The notes under the pieces are model-generated. The model worked only from the letters and a program-made list of their open reading frames with translations. It was not told the DNA's origin and ran no database searches. A program made the translations under genes and the position numbers. DNA of 64,000 nt from Polytrichum commune (lineage: Eukaryota; Streptophyta; Polytrichopsida; Polytrichales; Polytrichaceae). Positions 1-10,482 of the stretch are shown here, in pieces. Where the stretch lies: positions 6,884,001-6,948,000 of the forward strand of contig OX485806.1 in assembly GCA_950295325.1 (NCBI GenBank), read 5' to 3'. Positions within the stretch are counted from its first letter, which is position 1. The number at the start of each line of letters is the position of its first letter.

Positions 1-56
1 AATAGCTCAAGTGCAATTCTCACAGAAATAGATATCCAACCAAGCAAGAGGTTTAA

Positions 57-82
57 GGTTTACGGACGCACGTCCGTAAACC
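57..82. repeat. Isolated ACGGACG palindrome copy
   Basis: Two 12-bp arms (GGTTTACGGACG and CGTCCGTAAACC) flank a central CA. This is the same family as the copies inside gene 1, about 3.4 kb upstream of its leader. The arms extend two bases into the flank (GG/CC), unlike the other copies. Confidence 0.85.
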
Positions 83-1294
83 TCCGTGATTTGCGGCGCC
101 ATAATAGGACCATTTCACCAGGAACGATACTTGCCATAAACAAAAATCAATCACTATAAGGATCCAGACAGTGCAATCCACATAAAAATTGGCTCCACTA
201 ATGGGTTTATGGCTTGGAATTTAGTGTTTAGGGTATAAAAGGTCCATTGCAATAGGATCTGTACCTGCACGAAATAAACATCCAGAACACTACAAGGGTC
301 CAAGCAGCGCAACCCACATCTGAGATGCAAAAATACTCCCTTGGTGGAGGGGTGTCCCCTTAAGTACTGATCGTTTCCCTTGGATCCGTTTTCCAACATA
401 GGATACTAGCCACCATCTACGTCCTATAAATAAAAACCTAACATTACTACATTCCGTGTGCCAGCCTTACAATGGAATGTGTATTCATAGTGGACAACAT
501 GCATAGACGATGAGTCCACATAATGACAAAGCAAAAGGCATCTACGTATTTATGGTGGACAACAAAGAAAACAGGCTAATAATATATGAGCATTGAACAT
601 TGTTGAGGGGTGGTTTATAATATTGAAGTACCTAATATTGAGAGGTCATTGTAGAACTAGGAGACAGAAAATTATAGTGTCGTGTGAAACATCAACCACA
701 ACAACAATAGTACATGGAGTATAAAAATACGTGTCATTCAAAATTAAACTAGCATCTATTTTATTGTTTTGCATACGATGTAATGATATTCACTCCAATA
801 TCATGTTATCTCCTCTCATCTAGCATTTAAACTAGTAATTACATTTGCCACCACCCTACCATCCAACCCGTTTAATTTACCCACTTTTACACACCTATAC
901 ATAATTATATTAATACGTACACAAACTTTGAGCGCCTAGATGCCATGAAAATAGCACATCTATTGTCATAGGCACTATGGGTTGCTTTAAAATCAATATT
1001 CTCAATTTCCTCTCTTAACCTTAGGGCCCCCTTCAATACATCAACATTTATTTCAAAAAAAATCATACTAGCATTCTAAATGTACTATACGTGAGACAAA
1101 AAACAATTTTTAGTACCCCATGTACATTATCTACAATATTGACTCAAACAATAGCAGTTGTTGTTCTAAGTAACATTATGAGCCCAACAAAGCATAATGG
1201 AGAGAAGGGGAGGGTAGGGTATCCAAATATTATAAAGGCAAGCAATTTTAAGTTGGTGACAGAAGGGGGATACTCTCATTAGTTCATACGTGGT

Positions 1295-1352
1295 ACCCTA
1301 AATCCTAAACCCTAAACCCTAAACCCTAAACCCTATACCCTATACCCTATAA
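1295..1352. repeat. Interstitial telomere-like repeat
   Basis: Tandem CCCTAAA heptamers grade into degenerate CCCTATA copies. This is the Arabidopsis-type telomere unit. The short, degraded run inside ordinary sequence fits an interstitial repeat rather than a chromosome end. Confidence 0.8.
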
Positions 1353-2570
1353 CCGCCCACCCCTGAACAAACACGACGACATACAGTACGCATGGTTAAC
1401 TGAATAACTCCCAATACATGTGTAGCCTTAAGTGGAAGTAATTCAAAACTATATGACTACCTTTAAATTTTGTAAAATAAAACCATAAACATTTCAAATG
1501 TGAAGCAAATTTAGGGGTAACCTTACCTTTCATTTTTTTAAATCTTTCTTTGGCTTTAAACCATTTTCTTTAAACATATACTTTTGATGAAAGGTTTTGA
1601 AGATCGTATATTGGTATTCTATAATCGAGTCCTAAACACAACTCACCACCGAAAGAAAACTCCAAATATAAACAAGTTTGCTACTACTTATAAGCGATAA
1701 TACAAGCTGAGGCCTATGTGTGGAAGGATTGGATGGATCCGAAAGGTTGTTTAATGTACAAGAGGGATGTACATTCAACACATACCCATGCATTTTGTTT
1801 TAATACAAGCTTAGACCTATGTGTGGAGGGATTGAATTAATCCGTAATGTTGTTTAAGGTATTACAAGCATATGAATTCTCCCCATATCTCGATGTTTCG
1901 GTTTTGTTAATTGCGTCTCACAACTTATTGCGATAATTGAGGGATTCACAAGTATTTCTTGGCAAAGTTTCATGAGAATTTGTGGCCAATTGGTATATTG
2001 CCCCAATTGCATTTGAATCCCACCTTTGAGAAGAAAAAGAATTCTTATACTGAAGTTAATCAACAAGACATCCTTTTATTGAATATTATTACTATTCTCG
2101 AAATATAGAGTCCCCTCCATAGCTCGGGGGGTGCACTGTACTAAACATGTACGAGTTATACGTGAGTGCACAGGAAGGGTATTGATTTGGACCTTGCCGT
2201 ATTGCATATACATATGGTATACATGTTATAATTTATAGTTACGTACATATATGGAAGGCCTTTAAAAAGTATACAATAATTGTACTTGTATGGTATTGTT
2301 ACTATACTATATATCATAAGTGTTCATATTGGATAAGTTTTCATAAGGTTTGGTTTGTTGGGAGAGTTTATAGGATGCGGAGGAAGTTTGGTAATCGTTG
2401 GGTGGAGTATAGGGATCCATTTGACTTGATGGACCGTCCATCAAACGTGGAGATTGGTTTATGTTGGTATCAAAAGGGGCTAACAACAAGTGGACATATG
2501 ATCTTATTGATCATTCCATGGTAGACTTAGAGACAATAATTGCATTTGTATACTTATGTTAATGACTCTC

Positions 2571-2586
2571 GGGGGGGGGGGGGGGG
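2571..2586. repeat. Poly-G run (16 bases)
   Basis: Homopolymer; could affect assembly or polymerase passage. Confidence 0.9.
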
Positions 2587-3429
2587 CAGTCATTGGTTGG
2601 AGTAGCAATATACATGCGAACAAATGATAGGGTATTTTAAAAACATGGGGGTAAAAAATTATAAATGGACTTAAGAGTAATATAGGGTATCAAAAATGGC
2701 ACTGGACATCTCTAAAGTAGTATAGGGTATGGAATAATAGGTAATTTGGAATTATAAGTAATGCAAACCATTTTTCTATTAACCCAAAGTAGAAATTTAT
2801 ATAATGATAGCATGTGAAAAAAATAAGAGAATTGAAAGTAATACCCCCCTATATCCTTATTTTTTTAACACACTGCCCCCCCGAGTAATGACTAATATAT
2901 ATGAATGGATGTTTTTTTGTGTATACATATTGTCGCTTGTATATTTATTGTTGCAATTGTATGTGTATTACTTCATTTCACAAAAAATCACTTGTATATA
3001 TTAGGGGGTTTTTAGAGTATGCAGTGAACGCACGTGATTCTAGGTTTTAATGAAAGGTGCTCCCCCACTCTCCATAGAGGCCACACTAGAAATTGTAGTT
3101 AGTTTCTCTCATTGTTTGGAGTTCCAAAATGATATTATTATTATTATTGATGTCATTTAATTGTTGACAATGACATAATAATTTACTCAACCTCACACCC
3201 TAATATAATTTCCTAAAATAATGAATACTTTCTAGAGCTCGTATGAATATTTCACTCATTATCAAAAGTGAAGAGAAGAGGCAACGAGATGGCTCATTTT
3301 ATATTTAGAGTGACATTTAGTGTGACTTTTAACTTGCCTTAGCATAAACATAAGATGTTATTATGACATAATATGATAATAAAATCACCAAACTAAGTAT
3401 AAATTAAACCCCTATTTCAATACCAAATA

Positions 3430-4735
3430 TAGACCAGTAGGGTGATGCCACGTAAGGGTATAGGCCGGCGATTGGGCGCGACGTTTGGGGTAGGGACACG
3501 TGGAGGCACGCCATTGTTTTAGGGTTCCAAGTACTCCAGCTCCCTTTCGCAAGAGCCTCTTCGTGCCTTTCCTTTCCTTCTCTATCCTCTCTTGCTTCTT
3601 TTCCTTCTACTTTGCTCTTGCTTCTCTTGCTTTAGGGTTATAGGGTTTCAAAGTGCACCAGCTCCCTTTTGCCCTCCTCTTCGCGCTTTTGCTTCCTTCT
3701 CTTGCGGCTCTTGTTTCTATTGTTTCTCTTGCTCATCTTCTCTTTCCTCTCTTGTTTCCTTCTCTTGCTTTTGCTTCCTTCTCTTGCTTATCTTCTCTTT
3801 CCTCCTTGTTTCTCTTGCTTATCTTCACTTTCTTCTCTCTCTTCTCTTGCTTCTCTTCTCTTTCCTCTCTTGTTTCTCTTGCTTCTCTTGTTTCTCTTCA
3901 CTTTCTTCTCTCTCTTCTCTTGCTTCTCTTGCTGATATTGCTTCTCTTTCCTTACAATTCAAAACCCATTCTTGCTGGTCAATTGCTGACGCGCGTCAGA
4001 GCTAGAGTAAGTTCTCCTTGTTTGCTGCTCATTAGCTTATTAGCTCATTAGCTCATTAGTAAGTTCTGCTTGCTACTTGCTTGCTTGTTGCTCATTAGAT
4101 CATTAGGATGCTCATTGTTGCTTGCTACTGCTCATTAGGTTATTTTCAGTTGTTGATTTCAGTTGTTGCAAGGGTAATTAGTGTTTTAGATGTTGCTCAT
4201 TAGGGTTTCAGTTGTAGCTTCACCATGTAGTTCATTATATTTTTTGCATACAAATCAATAGTTTCCTTTCACTTGTGTTGCATGAATCTGATTTATGAGC
4301 AACTTTTTTTGAGTAGTTCTCAATGTTGAATCATGCATGTGCACATTGAATTACTAGAGGTTTCTGACCTCAATTTTATTGTTCATTTGCAGTTGGTATT
4401 AGCTGCAGCAGGAGCAGCTAGTTGTGGTTTAGGAGCAAACACTCTAGAAAGGTAAGTTTTTTAGAACATTGCAATTGCATTTTGTATGATTGCAATTTTG
4501 GGTTGTTGTGGTTTAGGGCTTAAGGTTAGCATGAGAGAATGTGAGATTCCAGTTTCAAGGAATTCTGAATTTGTTTAGTACTTTGTCTATGGCTACATTC
4601 TAAGAATCATTTAGTTATGGACATGTCAGTGTTCTGAAAGTGCCTTATGTTGTCAATCTGCAGTGCAGTGTTTGCTATTGCAGTGAAGTAAGATTGCATT
4701 CTTATTTGGAGGGCAAAACCATATTGGACGACAAG
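3430..4735 (+). promoter_or_regulatory. Promoter and spliced 5' leader of gene 1
   Basis: A G-box (CACGTG within ACACGTGG) lies near 3497. A long C/T-rich tract (about 3540-3960, CTCTTG/TTCTC units) looks like a plant leader pyrimidine tract. A likely leader exon ends at 4006 (AGA|GTAAGT). A 59-bp exon at 4393-4451 has a CATTTGCAG acceptor and an AAAG|GTAAGT donor. A third exon, 4664-4735, ends at ACAAG|GTAAAG. The next good acceptor, TTTGCAG at 5748, lands directly on an ATG at 5749. The exons are inferred from splice signals only; the transcription start is not defined. A different small palindrome, CTGACGCGCGTCAG, sits at 3986-3999 in the first leader exon. Confidence 0.5.
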
Positions 4736-4769
4736 GTAAAGTCCCGAAAAACACGGAGCATTAATGAAA

Positions 4770-5420
4770 ACATTGGAATACGCAAACATTACAATAGCCT
4801 TTATAATCCTCAAAGTTTACGGACGCGCGTCCGTAAACTTTGTGGATCTTTGTGTAGGTGAGAAACAAGACTCTCAAACAACATATTACGCAAACGAAGC
4901 CAAATATTGTAATATTAGGCATATTAAAATAGCCTTTATAATCCTCAAAGTTTATGGACGTGCGTCCGTAAACTTTGTGGATCTTTGTGTAGGTGAGAGA
5001 CAAGCCTCTCAAACAACATATTACGCAAACGAAGCCAAATATTGTAATATTAGGCATATTAAAATAGCCTTTATAATACTCAAAGTTTACGGACGCGCGT
5101 CCATAAACTTTGTGGATCTTCGTGTAGGTGAGAAACAAGACTCTCAAACCGCATATTACGCAAACGAAGCCAAATATTGTAATATTAGGCATATTAAAAT
5201 AACCTTTATAATACTCAAAGTTTACGGACGCGCGTCCGTAAACTTTGTGGATCTTTGGGTAGGTGAGAGACAAGCCTCTCAAACAATATATTACGCAAAC
5301 GAAGCCAAATATTGTAATATTAGGCATATTAAAATAGCCTTTATAATACTCAAAGTTTACGGACGCGCGTCCGTAAACTTTGTGGATCTTTGTGTAGGTG
5401 AGAAACAAGACTCTAAAAAA
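4770..5420. repeat. 135-bp tandem array with a 32-bp palindrome in each unit
   Basis: Five palindromes start at 4811, 4946, 5081, 5216 and 5351, an exact 135-bp period. Each is CAAAGTTTACGGACG followed by its inverse, through CGTCCGTAAACTTTG. The first, fourth and fifth are perfect over 32 bp. The units are nearly identical and also carry a TGTAG|GTGAG motif. Because 135 is 45 codons, long repetitive frames stay open on both strands; these are artefacts. The array lies in the last leader intron of gene 1 (4736-5748). A shorter degenerate repeat of about 36 bp (TATGTAGGTGAGAAACAAGA) continues to about 5490. Confidence 0.93.
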
Positions 5421-5547
5421 TATATGTAGGTGAGAAACAAGACTCTCAAAAAAATATATGTAGGTGTGAAACAAGACTCTCAAAAAATATATATATTAAC
5501 CGTAACTTGAATACATTGATATTTACCACCATACTATCTTTGCGAAG

Positions 5548-5693
5548 TTTACGGACGCGCGTCCGTAACTTATAGAGATATTTGAGTATATAATATACGC
5601 GTTATGCGTATTTGGAAGAAATGTATCTTTTCATTTGGATCCAAAAATGTAATTGAGACAATTTGGAAAATTTTACGAACGCGCGTTCGTAAA
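5548..5693. repeat. Two more palindromes before the gene 1 start
   Basis: 5548-5568 has the standard core ACGGACGCGCGTCCGT. 5672-5693 is a perfect 22-bp palindrome with core ACGAACGCGCGTTCGT: both arms changed together (G to A on the left, C to T on the right), so self-complementarity is kept. Both lie in the leader intron just upstream of the ATG. Confidence 0.88.
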
Positions 5694-5748
5694 GTATGAT
5701 CTATATCTTTTGCCAAGAATTCTAACTTATCTATCTTATCATTTGCAG

Positions 5749-8700
5749 ATGGCATTTAAAAATAGACATGCAATTGAGATGTTCGCAGAAGCTCTCATTC
5801 CTCCGCTACCAGAAGCCATCAAAGACATAAGTCCCAACGACCATTACAAGCCACAAGATGAAATTGTGGATAATTGGACAGTATTGGTAGAAAAGGACGA
5901 GAAAGAAATATTTGTGCTTAGATTTGCATATCAAATGAAGACGGACATAGATGAAGCTGAGAAGTGGATAAAGCTTAAATCGTGGACAGTAGAGTGTGCA
6001 GTGGCACAAGGGGATTATGTAGTAATAGACCTTGAGAAGAAAGAAGATCGGGTCACTTTCATTTTGCACGAATCCTACCACCCCTTCAACAAAAATGAGT
6101 GTGAGAATGCTAGTACAGATGCGGCTTGCTTCAATCTCCAGACGGAGTTCCAAGACTATGCATGCAATGCACCTTGGACGGGTAAGCGGCTTGGACGACT
6201 CTTAAACAATGTAACAAGAGTAAATGGAGCCTTGCTAGAGGCCAGAAAGGGGAAAGAGAAGAAAAAACAAGTCGTTCCTAAACGGCCCAAGCGTGTGCCT
6301 AAACCAGTGCCGGAATCCTCAAGGCCCTCGCAGAGTGGTGCATCAAGAGGGAGCAGACATGCGAGTAAACGCTCTCACTCGCAGATGGACTCTGGACTAA
6401 CAGAGGGTCCGGATGTCAGCTCTACACTGACTGTCGCTCCACTCCTCAAAAAGGATCAACGCCCTGACGCCGAACTCTCAACAAAAATATTCCAAGAGTT
6501 CGATGAGAAGACGAAGGGATGCTGGCCCCTTGGCAGGTATTTTACTTTCGAAGTAGATGTCTACAAATGCCACAAGGGCACCGAAAGTATGAATATCAGA
6601 GCAAAAGAAGAAAGCGGGGTATGGTGGCAAATGAACAACATCATGAACAACCCCAAGTTTGACAGGCATACCATTTGTGTGACACCAAAGGATCCTATCG
6701 TTGAAGTCAACGAAAAAAATTGGCCGATTCTCAAGAATGGAGAGTTCTACATTGTCGATGGCCAACATAGTGTAATGGCTGCAAAAACTCTCCTTGAAGA
6801 CGACGAGTGGAAAAACCCATTAAAGGAGACAATCCGATATTGGAAGGCATTCGTCGTGCATTCCAAGGACTCGAACCAACTCATAGCAATATCTGCCTTC
6901 ATGAACCAGGGGAATAAAATGAGGCAGTTCGAGGCTTCATGGGCAGCCAACATCGTGGCTGGGAGGACCTTGTGGGTGGAGCACGAATGTCCCCCAAAAG
7001 AAAGAGATAATGCTGTCGTGAAGAACCCAAAATGCCAGGTATGTTATTCAAATAGATTTACGGACGTGCGTCCGTAAATGTGGCCCTTCTCCTCCCACTG
7101 ATTCAAATATTTGAATTTAATCTGTACTGAATTCAATGTTATGATTTCTTGCAATTCGTGCCTCTTGCAGACATTCAGCAATGCCATATTGACAAAGTTC
7201 TCGAGTATAGACATGAAGACAAGCGGCATGAAAACAGTGCATGAATTAAAAGGCGAACTCAAGCTCATCACTGCAACAGAAGAGACGTGGTTAATATGGT
7301 TGCGACTTTTCGATGCCCACAATAACGGCGACCTTGTCAATCCAGATACGGAGAACACCTACAAGAGCGACTCAAAAGTTAAGGTACCACCAATCCTGCG
7401 AGAGTTCTTTCGTCCCCTCCAAGGATTGATGGACTCGGAGCTGTACAGGGCAGCAGAACACATTCTTCTAGAAACTCCTAGAAGAACTCTGCCCTATCCC
7501 AAAATCTTTCTGAAGCGGCCGAAGCACATGAAGCCATCCACGTACCACATTAAGGAATGGTGCGATTACAGAAAGAAGAAGACCATGGCTGTAAGGGAGA
7601 TTAGCAAATTGCTACCCACCCACAACCTCATTAATAGTGATGGTGAGATCGTGTGGGAGAATTGGAGGAAGCTGAAGGGTGAATACCACATCAATGGCGT
7701 CTCAATGCGAGCTTTGATAAGAGGGGCATCATCCTTCCTTGCCCAACGATCTAGAAGGAACGAAAAGAAGGGATCCATCGACGAGAGGGAGGCAGGGTTG
7801 TACGTTCACTTTCTCGATAGGAAAAAAAACGCGAAATTTGGAGGGTTTGCAAGATTCTGCACGGTCGCAAAGGGCATGAAGTTCGGCGCATGGGACACCC
7901 ATGCTTCAAGAGCCTCTGTGAGAGATGACCCCAGGGGTTGCCCTTTCGCCATTTTTTATTTTCGTGCAATTCCCGGAGCATGGAAGCAAGACGTTGCGGG
8001 AGCACCCTTCTACGAGCCCTTCTTAAAAGCCTTCAAGAGCTATCGCTCGCCTGCCCTCTTCGAGCCTCATGTGTGGTTATGGATTGTAGAGCAAGAGAGG
8101 TCCACATCCATTGTCCATCTGTACACATCAACGATGGACCTCGAATACGATATGTACCACAGCACCTACATCCCAGCGAAGACAGAAGGGATCACTTTCA
8201 TTCAAGAGGCAAGGGGGGTGAAGCAAGTGGGAGCTGTGCAGCTTTATTTCTTAACACGCAAGTCTTCCCCAACTGGGCGATTGCCCATTAAACCACACGA
8301 GGTGTTCAGGAAAGTCTATTCGTTGCCGCCACCACATCCCAAGGAGCTTGTTGAGGAGACAATGCATGCAATTTATCCGGCGTTCGAGCTCCGGATGGAC
8401 TTTTATATAGGGGTCTTGAAGGCTTTAACTGTCATGAGTGAGACAGTTTACAACGTCTTCGGAGGCACGAAGTTTATGTATGCAGCACTGGTGAGTATTT
8501 GTTTGTCTTTCAACCCACCTATCTTTTGCATAGTTATTTTACGGACGCGCGTCCGTAAAACCCCAGTATCAGGTGCATGTGAATTTTACGACCGTGCGTC
8601 CGTAAAATTGTCCAACTTTTGAGTGGTGGTTTTACGGACGCGCGTCCGTATAACGTGTTGACATCTAGCCTCATTTATATGCAATCACCACTATTGTTCT

Positions 8701-10157
8701 TATCTAATTTTCTTGTTATGGTCCAGATGCTTGGCTTGCAGGTGAATTCTTTTGTGCAGGATTCCGACTACGATGACGCCCATACTCACAGGGTAATGGC
8801 CTCCAAAATGGATATCCAGGACATCATGGACGTCCTTACACCCCATCCTGTTGTGCTTCTTTCTTCTAGAGAAGAGGCAATGCCCGGAATGGAGACAGAC
8901 CCTGAAGAGGACCAAGATCCCAGTTCCCCAAGAGCGCAACCCTCCACACAGGAGCCTTTATACGGCCTTGTTCGCGACCCAATTAATCCAAGTGCTTTCC
9001 TGCTGGGAACAGACGACACGGATGCGCAGGAGGCACGCGTGAACTTCACTCCGATAAGGGTCCCTCATACCCCTGTTCTCTCACCTTTTGGGACTCCCAC
9101 CTCTCGAGTTGGATTTCCCTCAACTGCGGGTCCATCTCGTGCTCCAGGAGTTATGGCCGAGAAGGATGTGGACCTTGCGGCAGAAGGCGGATGCACCGCT
9201 TCATCTGGAGGGGGATCTCAACATTCAGATCTACCCCCTATGGAGGGGAGGGATGTGCTGGAGTTGATATTGAGGCCTGATATCTCTCTATATCGTGAGA
9301 GTCGACGAAAGAGGAACAAGACGCCATACAACAAATACCCTGAAGGCGCGGTCTTGGAGCTCTCCGATGAAGACGAGGATGAGATTAGGATTCACAATGC
9401 CATCTCTGCCTTGCCTACGGAACCTGGCAAGGTGAAGAAAGAGCCGATGTCAGTGTCCGAATTGGACGAGAAGATGGAGAGGCGAATGAAGGAAGAGCTT
9501 GACCAACGGCTTCGAGAAGCTAACGAGGAGCACGCCAAAAAGATGGCCGCCATCCAAGCTGAGATGGAGCAAGCTAGGTTGGAGTCTGCTCGAAGGCACG
9601 CCGATCTCATGGCCCAAAATCAACAGTTCTTGGCCCAAAGTCAACAATTTATGAGCCTGATGCAGAGCTTGCAGGCAAGACCCCCTGTAGTCTATACAGC
9701 TCCCGATGCCGTCATGTCTATGCCCCCCACTCTCATGCGGCCTCCGTCTAGTAGCCATGCGGTGTATATACCCGAGCATGCTTATCCAGCCCCCGCGTTG
9801 ATTGTCCCGCCCTCTCCCCTTGTTGTCGCCACTCCAGAGGAGCCCTCCTCTCATCCTACAGGAGTGGAGGAGATACCGGCACGTGACATGGCGGGTGCCG
9901 CCGAGACAGATGTCAATGAAGGCAATGCCCCCATCGGCGATGAAGATGTACATATGCGGGGCAGCCAAGACTCCACAGATGAGGATCAGCCTTACGTGGA
10001 TACTCAAGGGTCGCAAGCGGCTGGAGACACCTTGTTGGTGGTCGAAGATCTGGACAATTTTGCGGACGCGCGTCCGGATCCTGTGCCCATGACGGGGCCA
10101 AGTGAGGGAGGCACTGCTGGCGCGGACCTCGCCCTTGAAGAGGTAATCAACCTTTGA
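5749..10157 (+). CDS. Gene 1: ParB/sulfiredoxin-like 'VDGQH' protein with coiled coil (exons 1-3)
   Basis: Exons 5749-7038, 7171-8490 and 8727-10142 join entirely in phase 0 (donors CAG|GTATGT, CTG|GTGAGT, GAG|GTAATC). Acceptors at 8742 or 8760 would also keep frame in exon 3. The start is the ATG right after the TTTGCAG acceptor. Exon 1 has a basic linker (KKKQVVPKRPKR, near residue 170) and FYIVDGQHSVMAAK near residues 333-346, like the (V)DGxHR motif of ParB/sulfiredoxin-fold proteins, with H-S in place of H-R. It then has a YWKAFVV...AISAFMNQGNK stretch that parallels the cargo pseudogene of the nearby MULE. Exon 2 is not recognised. Exon 3 is acidic and proline-rich with a coiled coil (ELDEKMERRMKEELDQRLRE onward). 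There are no internal stops, unlike the cargo relative. If intron 3 is retained the protein ends at 10157; if spliced it continues into the FCP1-like module. Function unknown; nuclear location is inferred. Confidence 0.62.
7056..7079. repeat. Palindrome in gene 1 coding intron 1
   Basis: ATTTACGGACG and CGTCCGTAAAT arms surround a central TG. It lies in the 132-bp intron 7039-7170, 17 bases after the donor. Confidence 0.88.
8537..8650. repeat. Three palindromes in gene 1 coding intron 2
   Basis: Copies at 8537-8560 (perfect, TTTT/AAAA flanks), 8582-8609 (mismatched core ACGACCGTGCGTCCGT, AATTTT/AAAATT flanks) and 8631-8650 lie at about 47-bp spacing in the 236-bp intron between 8490 and 8727. 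They fill much of the intron. Confidence 0.88.
10063..10076. repeat. Palindrome copy inside gene 1 coding exon 3
   Basis: CGGACGCGCGTCCG lies in the open frame and is read as Ala-Asp-Ala-Arg-Pro. It is a core-only copy (TG...GA flanks). A further near copy, ACGGACGCGCGTCC, follows at 10174-10187 in the next intron. A half-site (CACGTCCGTAAC) occurs in the downstream exon near 11599. Confidence 0.85.
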
Positions 10158-10482
10158 GCATGCCTCCCACGTTACGGACGCGCGTCCAAAACTTCCTTGT
10201 CTGCCTCCTTCGTGGCGTGTGTATATTATCGAGTTCAATCCTCGACTTCGCCCGGCGGGTGGATACAATTTTGTTAGCATAGATTCCATTAACTTCAACA
10301 GATATTTTTTGCGACAATGTATATTATTCACCAAATGTGTATCACCAATTACATTAATACCAATTTTTCAACTGGATGGTTCGGATTATTTTTGGCCTTA
10401 TAATTTGTGTTGAGTTTATCCATGCTTGTCAATTGGTTTTCTTGAGTAGTACCATTTACCTAGATAGAATGTTCCATCACAG

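Larger units (their letters stand above)
1..3420. other. Non-coding stretch, no gene recognised
   Basis: No reading frame here resembles a known protein; all are short and lack plausible splice partners. It holds one isolated copy of the gene 1 palindrome (57-82), a telomere-like run (1295-1352) and a 16-base G run (2571-2586). It may be decayed transposon sequence or the distal upstream region of gene 1. Confidence 0.6.

Noticed and set aside
3592-4051. Leu/Ser/Phe-rich open frames
   Set aside because: They are translations of a C/T-rich simple-sequence leader tract, open in several frames at once.
4761-5483. Long repetitive open frames on both strands (221 and 240 codons)
   Set aside because: The 135-bp repeat is a multiple of three and lacks stops, so frames remain open by periodicity; the same holds on both strands.
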